A DNA stretch of 64,000 bases from Sphingomonas sp. HDW15A (GTDB taxonomy: Bacteria > Pseudomonadota > Alphaproteobacteria > Sphingomonadales > Sphingomonadaceae): contig NZ_CP049870.1 of the NCBI RefSeq assembly GCF_011301715.1, positions 1,798,001 to 1,862,000 on the forward strand. The letters run 5' to 3'. Below, piece after piece: positions 30,780 through 40,300 of this stretch. The notes below the pieces were generated by a model. It was not told the DNA's origin. It saw only the letters and a list, made by a program, of their open reading frames with translations, and made no database searches. Each line of letters starts with the position of its first letter. Within the stretch, counting starts at the first letter, position 1. A program made the translations under genes and the position numbers.

Positions 30780-31475
30780 TCAGCGAGCGTCGACCAGCAC
30801 CAACTCCGCCTCGGCATCGCCCGCCCGGATCTCGATTCGGTCTTCGCCGGTGATGGCAATGCCATCGCGGGCTTCGGCATCGACCCCGTTGACCGTCACC
30901 GGCGCGCTTGCGACCATATAGAGGTGCCGCGCCGGATCGGCTTCGAGCGTGATCGAACCACTTGCCGCCAAGGTTGCCCCAAGCAGCCTTGCGTCGGCAT
31001 GAATGGTCGGCGTCCCGTCATTGGGATCGCCGCTGGCGAGGGTGACGAACCTGCCCTCTCGCGCTTCTTTCGGAAACGGCATGGCCGCCCAGCCCGGCTG
31101 GGCGCCCGGCCGGTCGCTCTCGATCCAGATCTGGAACAGGGTGGTGTCCTCGTCTTCAAGATTGAATTCGGAGTGCATGACCCCCGTGCCGGCGCTCATG
31201 ACCTGGACATCGCCCGCGCCCGTGCGCCCTTCATTCCCCATCGAGTCGCGATGGCTGATGGCGCCGGTACGGACGTAGGTGATGATTTCCATGTCGCGAT
31301 GCGGATGCGGCGGAAAGCCGCTCTTGGCGGCGATCTTGTCGTCGTTCCAGACGCGGATTCTCCCCCAGTTCATCCGCGCCGGGTCATAGTAACTGGCGAA
31401 GCTGAAATGGTGGCGGGCATCGAGCCAGCCGTGGTCGGCGTGGCCCAGCGAAGCGAAGGGGCGAATGTCGATCAT
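30780..31475 (-). CDS. Pirin-family bicupin protein
   Basis: 231 residues. The N-terminal cupin carries the metal-binding pattern FPPHPHRDMEIITYV and, further on, VMSAGTGVMHSEFN with His and Glu ligands; the C-terminal cupin is degenerate. DARHHFSFASYYDPARMNWG is the pirin/YhhW signature. Some members have quercetinase activity; others act as redox-sensing regulators. No operon partner is evident. Confidence 0.9.
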   Translation of the reverse strand: MIDIRPFASLGHADHGWLDARHHFSFASYYDPARMNWGRIRVWNDDKIAAKSGFPPHPHRDMEIITYVRTGAISHRDSMGNEGRTGAGDVQVMSAGTGVMHSEFNLEDEDTTLFQIWIESDRPGAQPGWAAMPFPKEAREGRFVTLASGDPNDGTPTIHADARLLGATLAASGSITLEADPARHLYMVASAPVTVNGVDAEARDGIAITGEDRIEIRAGDAEAELVLVDAR

Positions 31476-31524
31476 GACCAGAAAGATTGGCCCGGGCCAT
31501 TTGCCCTTTCAAGTGTCAAGAATG

Positions 31525-32049
31525 TTACCGGGCTACGCTAAGCGAGCGGGCGTAACGCGCGGCCTTCTCGGCATAATGCTCGGCTGACAATTGCAGACCG
31601 GCCAGTTCCTGTTCGGTCAGCAGCCGCACGACGCGCGCCGGGACGCCGACGATCAGCATTCCGGCCTCGAAGCTCTTCCCTTCGGTCACCAGTGCGCCCG
31701 CGCCCACGAGGCACCGCTCGCCGATCGTCGCGCCATTGAGGATCGTCGCACCCATTCCGATCAACGCACCCGCACCGATCGTGCAGCCGTGAAGGATCGC
31801 CTGGTGGCCCACAGTTACTCCCGCTCCGATCGTCAGCGGGGAACCGGGGTCGCTATGGCCGATCGCGCCATCCTGGATGTTCGACTTCGCGCCGACCTCG
31901 ATCCGCGTGTTGTCGGCGCGGATAACCGCTCCAAACCAGACGCTTGCGCCTTCCCCCAGGCGCACGTCGCCGATCAGGTCGGCGCTCGGCGCCGCCCAGG
32001 CGCCCGGCCCTAAGGTCGGGGCCACATCGTCTATCGCGTAAAGAGACAT
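31525..32049 (-). CDS. Gamma-carbonic anhydrase family hexapeptide protein
   Basis: 174 residues from the ATG at 32049; a longer frame begins upstream but its extra residues are not family-like. Left-handed beta-helix hexapeptide repeats (LIGDVRLGEGASVWFGAVIR, IGAGALIGMGATILNGATIG) and His residues in SNIQDGAIGHSD and VTVGHQAILHGC match the zinc ligands of the YrdA/CaiE-type gamma-class. Enzyme activity in this subfamily is often unproved. Confidence 0.9.
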   Translation of the reverse strand: MSLYAIDDVAPTLGPGAWAAPSADLIGDVRLGEGASVWFGAVIRADNTRIEVGAKSNIQDGAIGHSDPGSPLTIGAGVTVGHQAILHGCTIGAGALIGMGATILNGATIGERCLVGAGALVTEGKSFEAGMLIVGVPARVVRLLTEQELAGLQLSAEHYAEKAARYARSLSVAR

Positions 32050-32135
32050 GGCTCGGAACCTAGCGCCACAAGAATGCGGCGTCATTAACGATAAGATTTC
32101 ACGGCATCTTAGCCACGCTTTGACAAACACGTGCC

Positions 32136-32663
32136 ATGACGAAGCGATTTCTCATTGGCCTGCTTGGCATTCCGATGATCGCCGCCATGCCGGGAGCGCG
32201 CGCTGCGAACATCGGTACGAACGACCAGATGTTCGCCGCGCGTATGCTTGCGCTGCACAATCGCGAACGCGCGGCAGTCGGCGCGCCGCCCCTCGTCTGG
32301 GACCCGGCGCTCGCGGAATCCGCAGCATCCTATGGCCCGGCGCTTCAGCAAATCGGTCGTCTGGTCCATTCCCCGCGCGAGACCCGGCCGGGGCAGCGCG
32401 AGAACCTCGCCATGGCCAGTACCGGCTATTTCAACGAAGAGCAGTTGGCCAAAATGTGGGTGGACGAGAAGCATCACTTCACGCCCGGACTGTTCCCCAA
32501 CGTCAGCCGCACCGGCTATTGGAAAGACGTCGCCCATTACACCCAGATGGTGTGGAAGGGGACTACCCACGTCGGCTGCGCGCTTTATCGCGGCGGCGGC
32601 AATGACTTCCTCATCTGCCGCTACTCGCCCCCGGGCAATGCCGACGGAAAGCCGGTTTACTGA
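32136..32663 (+). CDS. Secreted CAP-domain (SCP/PR-1) protein
   Basis: 175 residues with a signal peptide (LIGLLGIPMIAAMPGARA). The CAP domain shows the family motifs MLALHNRERAAVGAPPLVWD, HSPRETRPGQRENLAM, HYTQMVWKGTTHVGCALYRG and the ending FLICRYSPPGN. Conserved His and Glu residues of the CAP cavity are present. Bacterial members are secreted with unclear roles. Divergent from the carbonic anhydrase gene, and followed by tRNA-Leu. Confidence 0.92.
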   Translation: MTKRFLIGLLGIPMIAAMPGARAANIGTNDQMFAARMLALHNRERAAVGAPPLVWDPALAESAASYGPALQQIGRLVHSPRETRPGQRENLAMASTGYFNEEQLAKMWVDEKHHFTPGLFPNVSRTGYWKDVAHYTQMVWKGTTHVGCALYRGGGNDFLICRYSPPGNADGKPVY

Positions 32664-32743
32664 AAACAACCTGTTTCGGTCGTTGACAGAATCGTCCAGC
32701 GCCGACTAAGCGCCGCCGCCTACCGGCAATCACATGCACCTGT

Positions 32744-32830
32744 GCCCAGGTGGCGGAATTGGTAGACGCACCAGCTTCAGGTGCTGGCGCTCGCAAGGGC
32801 GTGGAGGTTCGAGTCCTCTCCTGGGCACCA
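32744..32830 (+). tRNA. tRNA-Leu (anticodon CAG)
   Basis: 87 bases, class II with a long variable arm and encoded CCA. Acceptor GCCCAGG pairs with CCTGGGC; anticodon stem CCAGC/GCTGG with loop TTCAGGT gives CAG; the T arm contains GGTTCGAGTCC. Confidence 0.97.
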
Positions 32831-32868
32831 TCTCGTCATCACAAGACCAATCGCGCTAGTCAGGGCGA

Positions 32869-34050
32869 ATGTTGCTGATTCGTCATTGTGTGCTGGCGCT
32901 GAGCCTTCTTCTCGGCTTTCCGAACGTCAGCGTCGCGCAAATTGCGCCTCCCAAGGTCAGCTTTCAGGAGCAAAAACCGGGAGCGGAGCATTTCGATCTC
33001 TATCGCGACACCCGGATCTTCCTGGATGGCGGGATCAACGGCCGGAAGACGCCGATGCTGCTCGACAGCGGCGCGAGCGTGACGGTCATCGATCGCGCTT
33101 TCGCGGTCACCCTTGGCCTGAAAGGAGGCACACCCATCGGCGTCCAGGGCGCTGGCGGCAGCGAACGCGGCGAACTTTATCGCGGCATCAGCGTCACCGT
33201 CGGCAACCTCTCCTTCCGGGACCTGACGGTCGCCGCGATGGACCTTTCGCTGGTCGAGAGAGCGCTTGGCCGGAAGGTTCCTGTCGTCCTGGGCCGCGAA
33301 GCCTTCATGAACAGCGTGGTGACGATCGACTTCGATCGACAGGAGATCAGTTTCGCACCGAGGGGCGGTTTCACCCCGCCAAGCAATGCCGCAGCCATCG
33401 CGCTTCGCCGACGCGGCGCGCTTCACACCCTCTCGATCAGGATCGGCGACCTGCCGCCGCATGACGCCATCTTCGATCTCGGGAACAGCGGAGCGATCAG
33501 CCTCAGCCAGGAATACCATCGCTCCCAGCCCTATTTCGCGACGCTTCCGTCAGCCACCGGAATGAGCGGCGGCGTGGGCGGACTTCACGAAGTACGCCGG
33601 ATCACCCTCCCCTCTGTGGAAATTGCCGGCGTTCGCTTCGACCAGGTTCCCGCGCAACTCGGCGGGCTGGCAAACGGCCCATATTCCGGAATGATCAATG
33701 CCGGAATCCAGCTGTTCCGGCCGTTCGTTCTGACCCTCGACCTCGCCGGCGACAGGATGTGGCTTCAGCGGACCGCGGCACCTGTCGTCTTTTCGCGCGA
33801 CCGCGCCGGCCTGTTCGTCACGTTCGAAGGCGATCACTATGCTATTCGCCACGTTACCGCCGACGGACCTGCCGCCAAATCAGGGTTGAAGGTCGGGGAT
33901 GACATCGTCTCGGTCGGTGGCCGCAGGGTCAACGCCGCCTTCCCCAACTCGCCCGAGGCGGAGTGGCTGTTCGGGCGGGCTGGAACGCCGGTAGAGATCG
34001 GCCTTGCCGATGGCCGAAGCGTCACGGTGACACTAGCGGACTTCTACTAA
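32869..34050 (+). CDS. Two-lobed retropepsin-like aspartic protease with C-terminal PDZ domain
   Basis: 393 residues with a signal peptide (LALSLLLGFPNVSVAQ). The first lobe has the catalytic-type motif LLDSGASVTVID (DSGAS at 66-70). The second lobe has IFDLGNSGAISL (DLGNS at 203-207) where a second D-[ST]-G would be expected. Residues 300-390 form a PDZ domain (HVTADGPAAKSGLKVGDDIV). This suggests a single-chain, periplasmic or secreted protease whose two halves arose by duplication, with PDZ-mediated substrate recognition. The second Asp is retained but the Thr/Ser after it is Leu, so activity needs proof. Confidence 0.8.
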   Translation: MLLIRHCVLALSLLLGFPNVSVAQIAPPKVSFQEQKPGAEHFDLYRDTRIFLDGGINGRKTPMLLDSGASVTVIDRAFAVTLGLKGGTPIGVQGAGGSERGELYRGISVTVGNLSFRDLTVAAMDLSLVERALGRKVPVVLGREAFMNSVVTIDFDRQEISFAPRGGFTPPSNAAAIALRRRGALHTLSIRIGDLPPHDAIFDLGNSGAISLSQEYHRSQPYFATLPSATGMSGGVGGLHEVRRITLPSVEIAGVRFDQVPAQLGGLANGPYSGMINAGIQLFRPFVLTLDLAGDRMWLQRTAAPVVFSRDRAGLFVTFEGDHYAIRHVTADGPAAKSGLKVGDDIVSVGGRRVNAAFPNSPEAEWLFGRAGTPVEIGLADGRSVTVTLADFY

Positions 34051-34122
34051 CCACACCCCTTGCGCCCGAAAGGCCGTTGGCCCAAGGAACCGGCTCAATC
34101 GCTTGCCAGACCTGGACTGCAA

Positions 34123-35082
34123 ATGCCGCTTCGCTCCTCGCCACCACTCGTCACCGTTTTCGGCGGTGGCGGCTTCATTGGCCGCTACGTCTGCGAATAT
34201 CTGCTGAAGAGCGGCGCCCGCGTCCGCGTCGCCCAGCGCCATCCGCGCAAGGCCTTCTTCCTGCAGCCTTTAGGCCAGGTGGGGCAGATCGACTTCGTTG
34301 CCGCCGACGTGACCAAGCCTGCCTCTGTCGAGTTGGCGGTTGCGGGGGCCGACGCGGTCGTCAACCTCGTCGCGGTGTTTGGCCGGGGGATGACCGGGAT
34401 AAACGTCGATGGCGCGGTCAATATCGCTCGCGCCAGCGCGGCGGCCGGCTGCAAAGCGCTGGTCCACGTCTCCGCAATAGGCGCCGATCCGAATGGCAAG
34501 GCGGATTATGCCCAGTCGAAGGGACGCGGAGAAGCGGGCGTCAGAGCCGCATTTCCTGATGCAACAATCATTCGGCCAAGCCTGGTGTTCGGCCCGGAGG
34601 ATCAGCTGACCAACCGATTCGCCAGCCTCCTCGCCCTGCTTCCCTTCTATCCGGTGATTGCGCCGGACACGAAGTTCCAGCCGGTTTTCGTCCGAGACCT
34701 GAGCCAGGCCGTTGCCGTCGCCGCGCTCGACCCTCCGAAGCATCGCGGTAAGACCTATGAGATCGGCGGGCCCGACGTCATGACGATGCGCGCCTTGACC
34801 GCAGAGATCGGACGCCTGGCCGGCCATCCGAAGAATTTGATAGATATGCCGACCTTCGCCTCATCCGCGCTTGCCCGGCTCGGTTTCCTTCCGGGCGCGC
34901 CGTTGACCTGGGACCAGTGGCTGATGCTTCAGCAGGACAATATCGCAGCCAAGAAGTCGAAGGGCCTCGCGGAGTTCGGGATCACGCCGACCCCGCTGAG
35001 CGCTGTTGCCGGGGAATGGCTCGGCCGTTTCCGCGAGGGCGGGCGCTTCCGGCCGCGCGCTGAATCGCTGGGCACTAGCTGA
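34123..35082 (+). CDS. NAD(P)-binding protein, complex I NDUFA9-like
   Basis: 319 residues from the ATG at 34123; the frame is open upstream to a TTG at 34060, but family alignments begin with the Rossmann strand. The dinucleotide-binding motif is VTVFGGGGFIGRYVCEYLL, then NLVAVFGRGMTGINVDGAVN, an atypical SDR pattern with the YAQSKGRGEAGVRAA segment and IRPSLVFGPEDQLTNRFASL. It resembles the accessory NDUFA9 subunit family of respiratory complex I. uppP starts 4 bases after its stop, so the two are probably co-transcribed. Confidence 0.88.
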   Translation: MPLRSSPPLVTVFGGGGFIGRYVCEYLLKSGARVRVAQRHPRKAFFLQPLGQVGQIDFVAADVTKPASVELAVAGADAVVNLVAVFGRGMTGINVDGAVNIARASAAAGCKALVHVSAIGADPNGKADYAQSKGRGEAGVRAAFPDATIIRPSLVFGPEDQLTNRFASLLALLPFYPVIAPDTKFQPVFVRDLSQAVAVAALDPPKHRGKTYEIGGPDVMTMRALTAEIGRLAGHPKNLIDMPTFASSALARLGFLPGAPLTWDQWLMLQQDNIAAKKSKGLAEFGITPTPLSAVAGEWLGRFREGGRFRPRAESLGTS

Positions 35083-35086
35083 GCCA

Positions 35087-35887
35087 ATGCCCGTTTTCTG
35101 GCTCGTCATCATCCTCGGCATCGTCGAGGGCCTTACCGAATATCTTCCGGTTAGCTCGACCGGTCACCTGATCCTCGCCACCGAGCTACTCGGCTTCGAT
35201 GCCGACAAATGGGCGCTCTTCAACATCGCCATTCAGCCCGGCGCGATCCTCGCCATCGTCGTGCTTTACTGGCGGACCTTCCTCGACGTGCTCACCGGCA
35301 TGTTCCGGAAAGAGCCGAGCGCTTGGCGCTTCATCCGTAACCTCATTGTCGCGTTCATCCCGGCTGTCGTGCTGGGCTTGGCGATCGGCGATTATATCGA
35401 GCTACTGCTCGGCAATGCCCAAGTGGTCGCGGTGTCGCTGATCCTCGGCGGTTTCGCGATCCTACTAGTCGAATGGTGGGCCAAGCCGACCGACAAGGGC
35501 GGAGTCGCCAACGTCACGCTCAACCATTCGATCGGCATCGGACTGGTCCAGTGCCTGGCGATGATTCCGGGGGTCAGCCGGTCCGGCGCGACGATTCTCG
35601 GCGCGATGGCTATGGGCGTCGACCGCAAGACTGCCGCCGAATTCAGCTTCTTCCTCGCCGTTCCGACGCTCAGCGGGGCGACCGCGTTGCAGCTTTACAA
35701 GCATGGCCACGCGATGGAGCCGGGCATGACCGGCTGGATCCTGCTCGGCAGTTTCGTCTCCTTCGTGGTCGCGGTGGTCGTCGTGAAGGCGTTCGTCGCG
35801 ATCATCCAGCGGTACGGCTTCGCGCCCTTCGCCTGGTACCGGATTGTCGCGGGAGCGGCGGCGCTGGCCTGGCTGGCCGCCCGCTAA
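35087..35887 (+). CDS. uppP: Undecaprenyl-diphosphatase UppP/BacA
   Basis: 266 residues from the ATG at 35087, 4 bases after the previous stop. Eight hydrophobic segments. Catalytic motifs: GIVEGLTEYLPVSSTGHLIL (Glu-rich EGxTE) near the start and PGVSRSGATILGAMAMGVDR in the second half. It recycles the lipid carrier for peptidoglycan and other cell-wall polymers and gives bacitracin tolerance. Confidence 0.95.
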   Translation: MPVFWLVIILGIVEGLTEYLPVSSTGHLILATELLGFDADKWALFNIAIQPGAILAIVVLYWRTFLDVLTGMFRKEPSAWRFIRNLIVAFIPAVVLGLAIGDYIELLLGNAQVVAVSLILGGFAILLVEWWAKPTDKGGVANVTLNHSIGIGLVQCLAMIPGVSRSGATILGAMAMGVDRKTAAEFSFFLAVPTLSGATALQLYKHGHAMEPGMTGWILLGSFVSFVVAVVVVKAFVAIIQRYGFAPFAWYRIVAGAAALAWLAAR

Positions 35888-35943
35888 AACTTGCGATTTC
35901 AGAGATTTGGGTCAATCTAGGCGCGAATCGCGGGAGTGAAGCC

Positions 35944-36381
35944 ATGCATATCCTGTTCGCCCTTCCCTTGCTTGTCCTGGCAGCGCCGTCCGTCGCCGCG
36001 CCGCAGCAGGGTCGCGAGTCGATTCAAATTCCGCCAGAGCTGACCAGCCCGGAAACCGCCGAGAAGCTGGGCAACATGGCGGGCGTTTTGTCGAAAGCGC
36101 TGATGGACCTGAAGGTCGGCGAGATCGAAGCGATCGCCAGCGGCCGCGAGCCGACAGCCGCCGACAAGCAGCGCACCGTGCGCGACATGGCGGTGAAGGG
36201 CGACCCCAACTTCGAGCGCGATGTCGAGCGCCAGGTCGCCAACGCCGGCCCGATCATCCAGCAGAGCATGAAGCGCGTCACGGCCATGCTTCCGGCGCTG
36301 ATGAGCGCGATGGAAGGGATCAGCGACGATCTCGACCGAGCGACCGCCAACCTTCCCGACCCGACCTACCCCAAGCGTTAA
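35944..36381 (+). CDS. Secreted hypothetical protein
   Basis: 145 residues from the ATG at 35944, preceded by GGGAGTGAAG. Signal peptide ILFALPLLVLAAPSVAA, then a helical mature part with IQIPPELTSPETAEKLGNMA, VGEIEAIASGREPTAADKQR and ATANLPDPTYPKR. No cysteines in the mature part, no known domain. Role unknown; it stands alone between uppP and the GST gene. Confidence 0.65.
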   Translation: MHILFALPLLVLAAPSVAAPQQGRESIQIPPELTSPETAEKLGNMAGVLSKALMDLKVGEIEAIASGREPTAADKQRTVRDMAVKGDPNFERDVERQVANAGPIIQQSMKRVTAMLPALMSAMEGISDDLDRATANLPDPTYPKR

Positions 36382-36436
36382 TTTATTCGCGGAGGCCGGT
36401 GGACTGGAGCCTGCGCCGCGCTAAAGCTGCGCGCGC

Positions 36437-37107
36437 ATGTGGCAGCTGTTCCAATTCCCGCTTTGTCCCTTCTCGCGCAAGGTCCGGCTGGTCCTTGGCG
36501 AAAAGGGAATCGCGCATGAGCTGGTCCGAGAAAATCCGTGGGAACGGCGCGACGAGTTCCTCGATCTCAACCCCGCCGGCGAGACGCCGGTGTTGGTCGA
36601 TAGCGACGCCGGAACCGTCCTGATCGGAAGCCAGCCGATATGCGAATATTTCGACGAGACGGTGGACAAGATGCCGATGATCCACGGCAATGCGGTCCAC
36701 CGTGCCGAGATCCGCCGGCTGACCCAGTGGTTCGACGAAAAGCTTTTCCGCGAAGTCGTGGAGCCGCTGATGCACGAGAGGATGCGCAAAAGGCTTGTCA
36801 GCAATGGCTCGCCCGATACGCGCGTGCTTCGCGAGGCGATGCGAGTGGCAAACGGTCACCTCGACTATCTAGATTATTTGCTCGACCACCGTCGCTGGAT
36901 CGCGGGGCGGGCCTGAGCCTGGCCGATTTCACCGCCGCGGCCCACCTGAGCGTGATCGACTATCTCGGCGCTCTCGACTGGCGCGGGCACAAACAGACCA
37001 AGGACTGGTATGCCGTCATGAAGTCGCGGCCCGCCTTCCGCCCGCTGCTAGGCGAGCGGATGGAAGTGATCGTTCCGCCCAGCCATTACGATAAGGTGGA
37101 TTTCTGA
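36437..37107 (+). CDS. Glutathione S-transferase family protein (frameshifted near 36904-36907)
   Basis: Repaired length 223 residues. N-terminal thioredoxin fold with FPLCPFSRKVRLVLGEKGI (Cys10) and the glutathione-binding ETPVLVDSD and IGSQPICEYFDE. The helical C-terminal domain breaks after LDHRRWIAGRA at a TGA, while the next frame continues GLSLADFTAAAHLSVIDYLG to the stop at 37107. One G added to GGGG (36904-36907) gives WIAGAGLSLADF, the normal GST motif. The GGG at 36909-36911 is an equally simple site. Likely a sequencing error. Substrate unknown. Confidence 0.85.
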
Positions 37108-37422
37108 AAGGAGCGCCCGAGACTAAGCTAGGATCTGCACTAGTTGCGGAACCAAGCCATGCTGCGGGCACGGTGGTTCAGAGAATTCACTCCCGTGACG
37201 CCCCCGTCCCTCGCGGAAGTTTGCAAGTTCGCGGCACATCGCGGTATGATGATACCCGCGCTGATTTTCGGGCGGCGGTTTGGGGAGGCGGGTTGGTCAA
37301 CGTCGAGAGAAGAGCGGAGCGCTGAGTGGAACAGTCCGGTGGCTGAAGGACAGGATTTTCCAGAGTCAGCTTTGGGTCGAAAGCTGACTCCAGGGAGCAG
37401 CAATGAACGAACCCTAATCTCG
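37108..37422 (+). other. Intergenic region with a palindromic repeat
   Basis: 315 bases with no supported gene. The readable open frames lack ribosome-binding sites and family-like sequence. It holds a perfect 11-base inverted repeat at 37363-37390. Confidence 0.6.
37363..37390 (+). repeat. Palindromic intergenic repeat, copy 1
   Basis: GAGTCAGCTTT (37363-37373) and AAAGCTGACTC (37380-37390) are perfect reverse complements around a GGGTCG loop. The core TTGGGTCGAAAGC recurs at 38278-38298 on the other side of the SDR gene. It could also end transcription of the convergent GST and SDR genes. Confidence 0.8.
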
Positions 37423-38148
37423 TCAGGGCACGATCTCTGTGCCGTCCCAGGCAAAGCAGCGGCCGGTATGCAGCGATGTCAGCTGGCCGATGACATTCAG
37501 AAGGTGGGACGCCGATTCCTCAGCCGAGAAAAGCCGGCCAGCGGGCACGCCCTTCTGAAACGGCTTGCTTAATCTAGTGTCCACCGTTCCGGGGTGAAGA
37601 CCGACGCAAATCGCCTCAGGGTGGGTGCGCGACAGCTCGATCGCTAGCGTCTTGATGATCATGTTCAACGCCGCTTTGGACGCGCGATAGCCGTACCAAC
37701 CGCCAAGCCGGTTATCGCCGATGCTGCCGACGCGCGCGGAGAGCACTGCGAAGACGCAGCGTTCCTGTCGGGGCAGAAGCGGCACGAAATGCTTGGCAAC
37801 GAGCGCCGGACCGACGGCATTGACGGCGAACAGCCGCATCAGGCTCGCCTGGTCCATCTCGCGCAGCGATTTTTCTGGAGTGACGTCGGAGTCGTGAAGC
37901 AAGCCAGTGCTAATGAGGATTGCAGCGAAAGGCGCCTTTTCGCGAAGCCGCATCGCGGCGGCTTCGATAGCCGATTCCCGGGTGAGGTCGATTGCAAGAC
38001 ACTCTTCGCCGGCGCCCGCCGACCTGGAAAGGCCTGTCACATCGAAACCCCTGGCCGTCAGCTCACGCGCCAGGGCGCTGCCGACGCCACCCGAGCTGCC
38101 GATGACGATGGCACGGGGCGGGCGGCGCTCAGGTTCGGCTTGCGACAT
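37423..38148 (-). CDS. SDR-family oxidoreductase
   Basis: 241 residues from the ATG at 38148; the frame is open far upstream, but the Rossmann motif starts soon after this codon. Nucleotide-binding IVIGSSGGVGSALARELTAR, NNAG-equivalent AAILISTGLLHD, catalytic Ser in VLSARVGSI and the YxxxK motif in YGYRASKAALNMI. The end LLNVIGQLTSLHTGRCFAWD matches the CsgA/C-factor-like short-chain dehydrogenase group. Substrate not predictable. Flanked by two copies of an intergenic repeat. Confidence 0.87.
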   Translation of the reverse strand: MSQAEPERRPPRAIVIGSSGGVGSALARELTARGFDVTGLSRSAGAGEECLAIDLTRESAIEAAAMRLREKAPFAAILISTGLLHDSDVTPEKSLREMDQASLMRLFAVNAVGPALVAKHFVPLLPRQERCVFAVLSARVGSIGDNRLGGWYGYRASKAALNMIIKTLAIELSRTHPEAICVGLHPGTVDTRLSKPFQKGVPAGRLFSAEESASHLLNVIGQLTSLHTGRCFAWDGTEIVP

Positions 38149-38277
38149 GGTCTTCGACGTCTCATGGCCGAAGCGGCAAGTCATGCAAAGTCTGCGGTGG
38201 CTTATCCAGCCACAACATTTCGATTGGCACCCCAAACGAGAGCTAAGTCCTCGGCTGCAATCGTTCACGACGCGAGC

Positions 38278-38298
38278 ATTGGGTCGAAAGCGGACTCC
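38278..38298 (+). repeat. Intergenic repeat, copy 2 (partial palindrome)
   Basis: ATTGGGTCGAAAGCGGACTC matches the right half of the palindrome at 37363-37390 with one change (CTG to CGG); the left arm has diverged. Lies between the starts of the SDR and the 2-TM protein genes. Confidence 0.7.
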
Positions 38299-38346
38299 TG
38301 CGTTTCCCTTCCTTGAAACACGGCCCCGCCTGCCCATAATCCGGAC

Positions 38347-39015
38347 ATGGACTATCGCCCCGCCTATCCGAGCCTGAGCGATCGGATGACGAGCTACTGG
38401 GAGCGCGGCGTGCGCATCGCGACGCGTTTCGCGATCGCATTCGGCCTCTCGACCCTGACGGCCATCGGTATCGGCTTTGCGGTCACCGACAATGTGCTGG
38501 CGCAAATCTTCGTCACCATCCTGGCCGCCTTCGCCCTGTGGATCCCGTTCGTTATAGGCGTGACGCGGTTCGAGGCGTGGCGGAACGCGCGCCGGCATCG
38601 CAAGGGGCTAGCCGCAATGCCGATCGCCCAGCGCGCGAACCCGGAATTCGAGCAAAACTGGCAGCGGCTTGTGGCCCTGGCGCCGGCGCAACGGGAGCGG
38701 CTGGCCGCGATAAAATCCTCGATCGATCGCAGCCGCCTTGCGCTGGGCAAGACCGAGCTTGACCCCGACGCGCATGACCTTTGCATACTGATCGACCGCC
38801 GCCTGCCAGAGCTCGTCCGCCACGAACTGGAAGACCTGCCGCCCGACGACGCCGGCCGGCGCCAGCGAGTCGGCGAGCTGGTCGACCTGGTCGAGCAATT
38901 CGCGCGCCATTGCGGCCGCCAGCGCGACGGATTGTCTTCGGGAAGTGCCCGCGAAGCAGCCATCCTGAGGCGCCGGTTCGAGGCCCGGCTCGCCGATCAC
39001 CGCGACGATCTTTGA
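38347..39015 (+). CDS. Two-helix inner-membrane hypothetical protein
   Basis: 222 residues. Two adjacent membrane helices near the N-terminus (FGLSTLTAIGIGFAVTD and IFVTILAAFALWIPFVIG), then a cytoplasmic helical domain rich in Arg/Glu/Leu (NPEFEQNWQRLVALAPAQRE; LPELVRHELEDLPPDDAGRR). No recognised motif. It lies 163 bases upstream of mreB on the same strand; a role in the envelope is possible but only by position. Confidence 0.65.
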   Translation: MDYRPAYPSLSDRMTSYWERGVRIATRFAIAFGLSTLTAIGIGFAVTDNVLAQIFVTILAAFALWIPFVIGVTRFEAWRNARRHRKGLAAMPIAQRANPEFEQNWQRLVALAPAQRERLAAIKSSIDRSRLALGKTELDPDAHDLCILIDRRLPELVRHELEDLPPDDAGRRQRVGELVDLVEQFARHCGRQRDGLSSGSAREAAILRRRFEARLADHRDDL

Positions 39016-39109
39016 TCGCAATTAACGGTGGTTGTCGGCAGGGCGATTGCAACGTGCGCCCAACCGAACTCGACGCGAGTCCGGGCGAAGCGTAACTCTT
39101 TTCGCCTGA

Positions 39110-40219
<1,110 letters not shown>

Positions 40220-40300
40220 GCCGGCTAGCCCTTTAGTTGCGGGCAAAAGAATTACGCACACCTTTTATTTACGCGCGACTGGCATATCGCCATCGTGTTT

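Noticed and set aside
37148..37175. GGAAC at 37148 as a second general-stress promoter
   Set aside because: No TT at the right distance and no plus-strand gene follows.
37108..37422. Small gene between GST and SDR
   Set aside because: Open frames lack ribosome-binding sites, extend into the SDR gene in antisense and show no family-like sequence.
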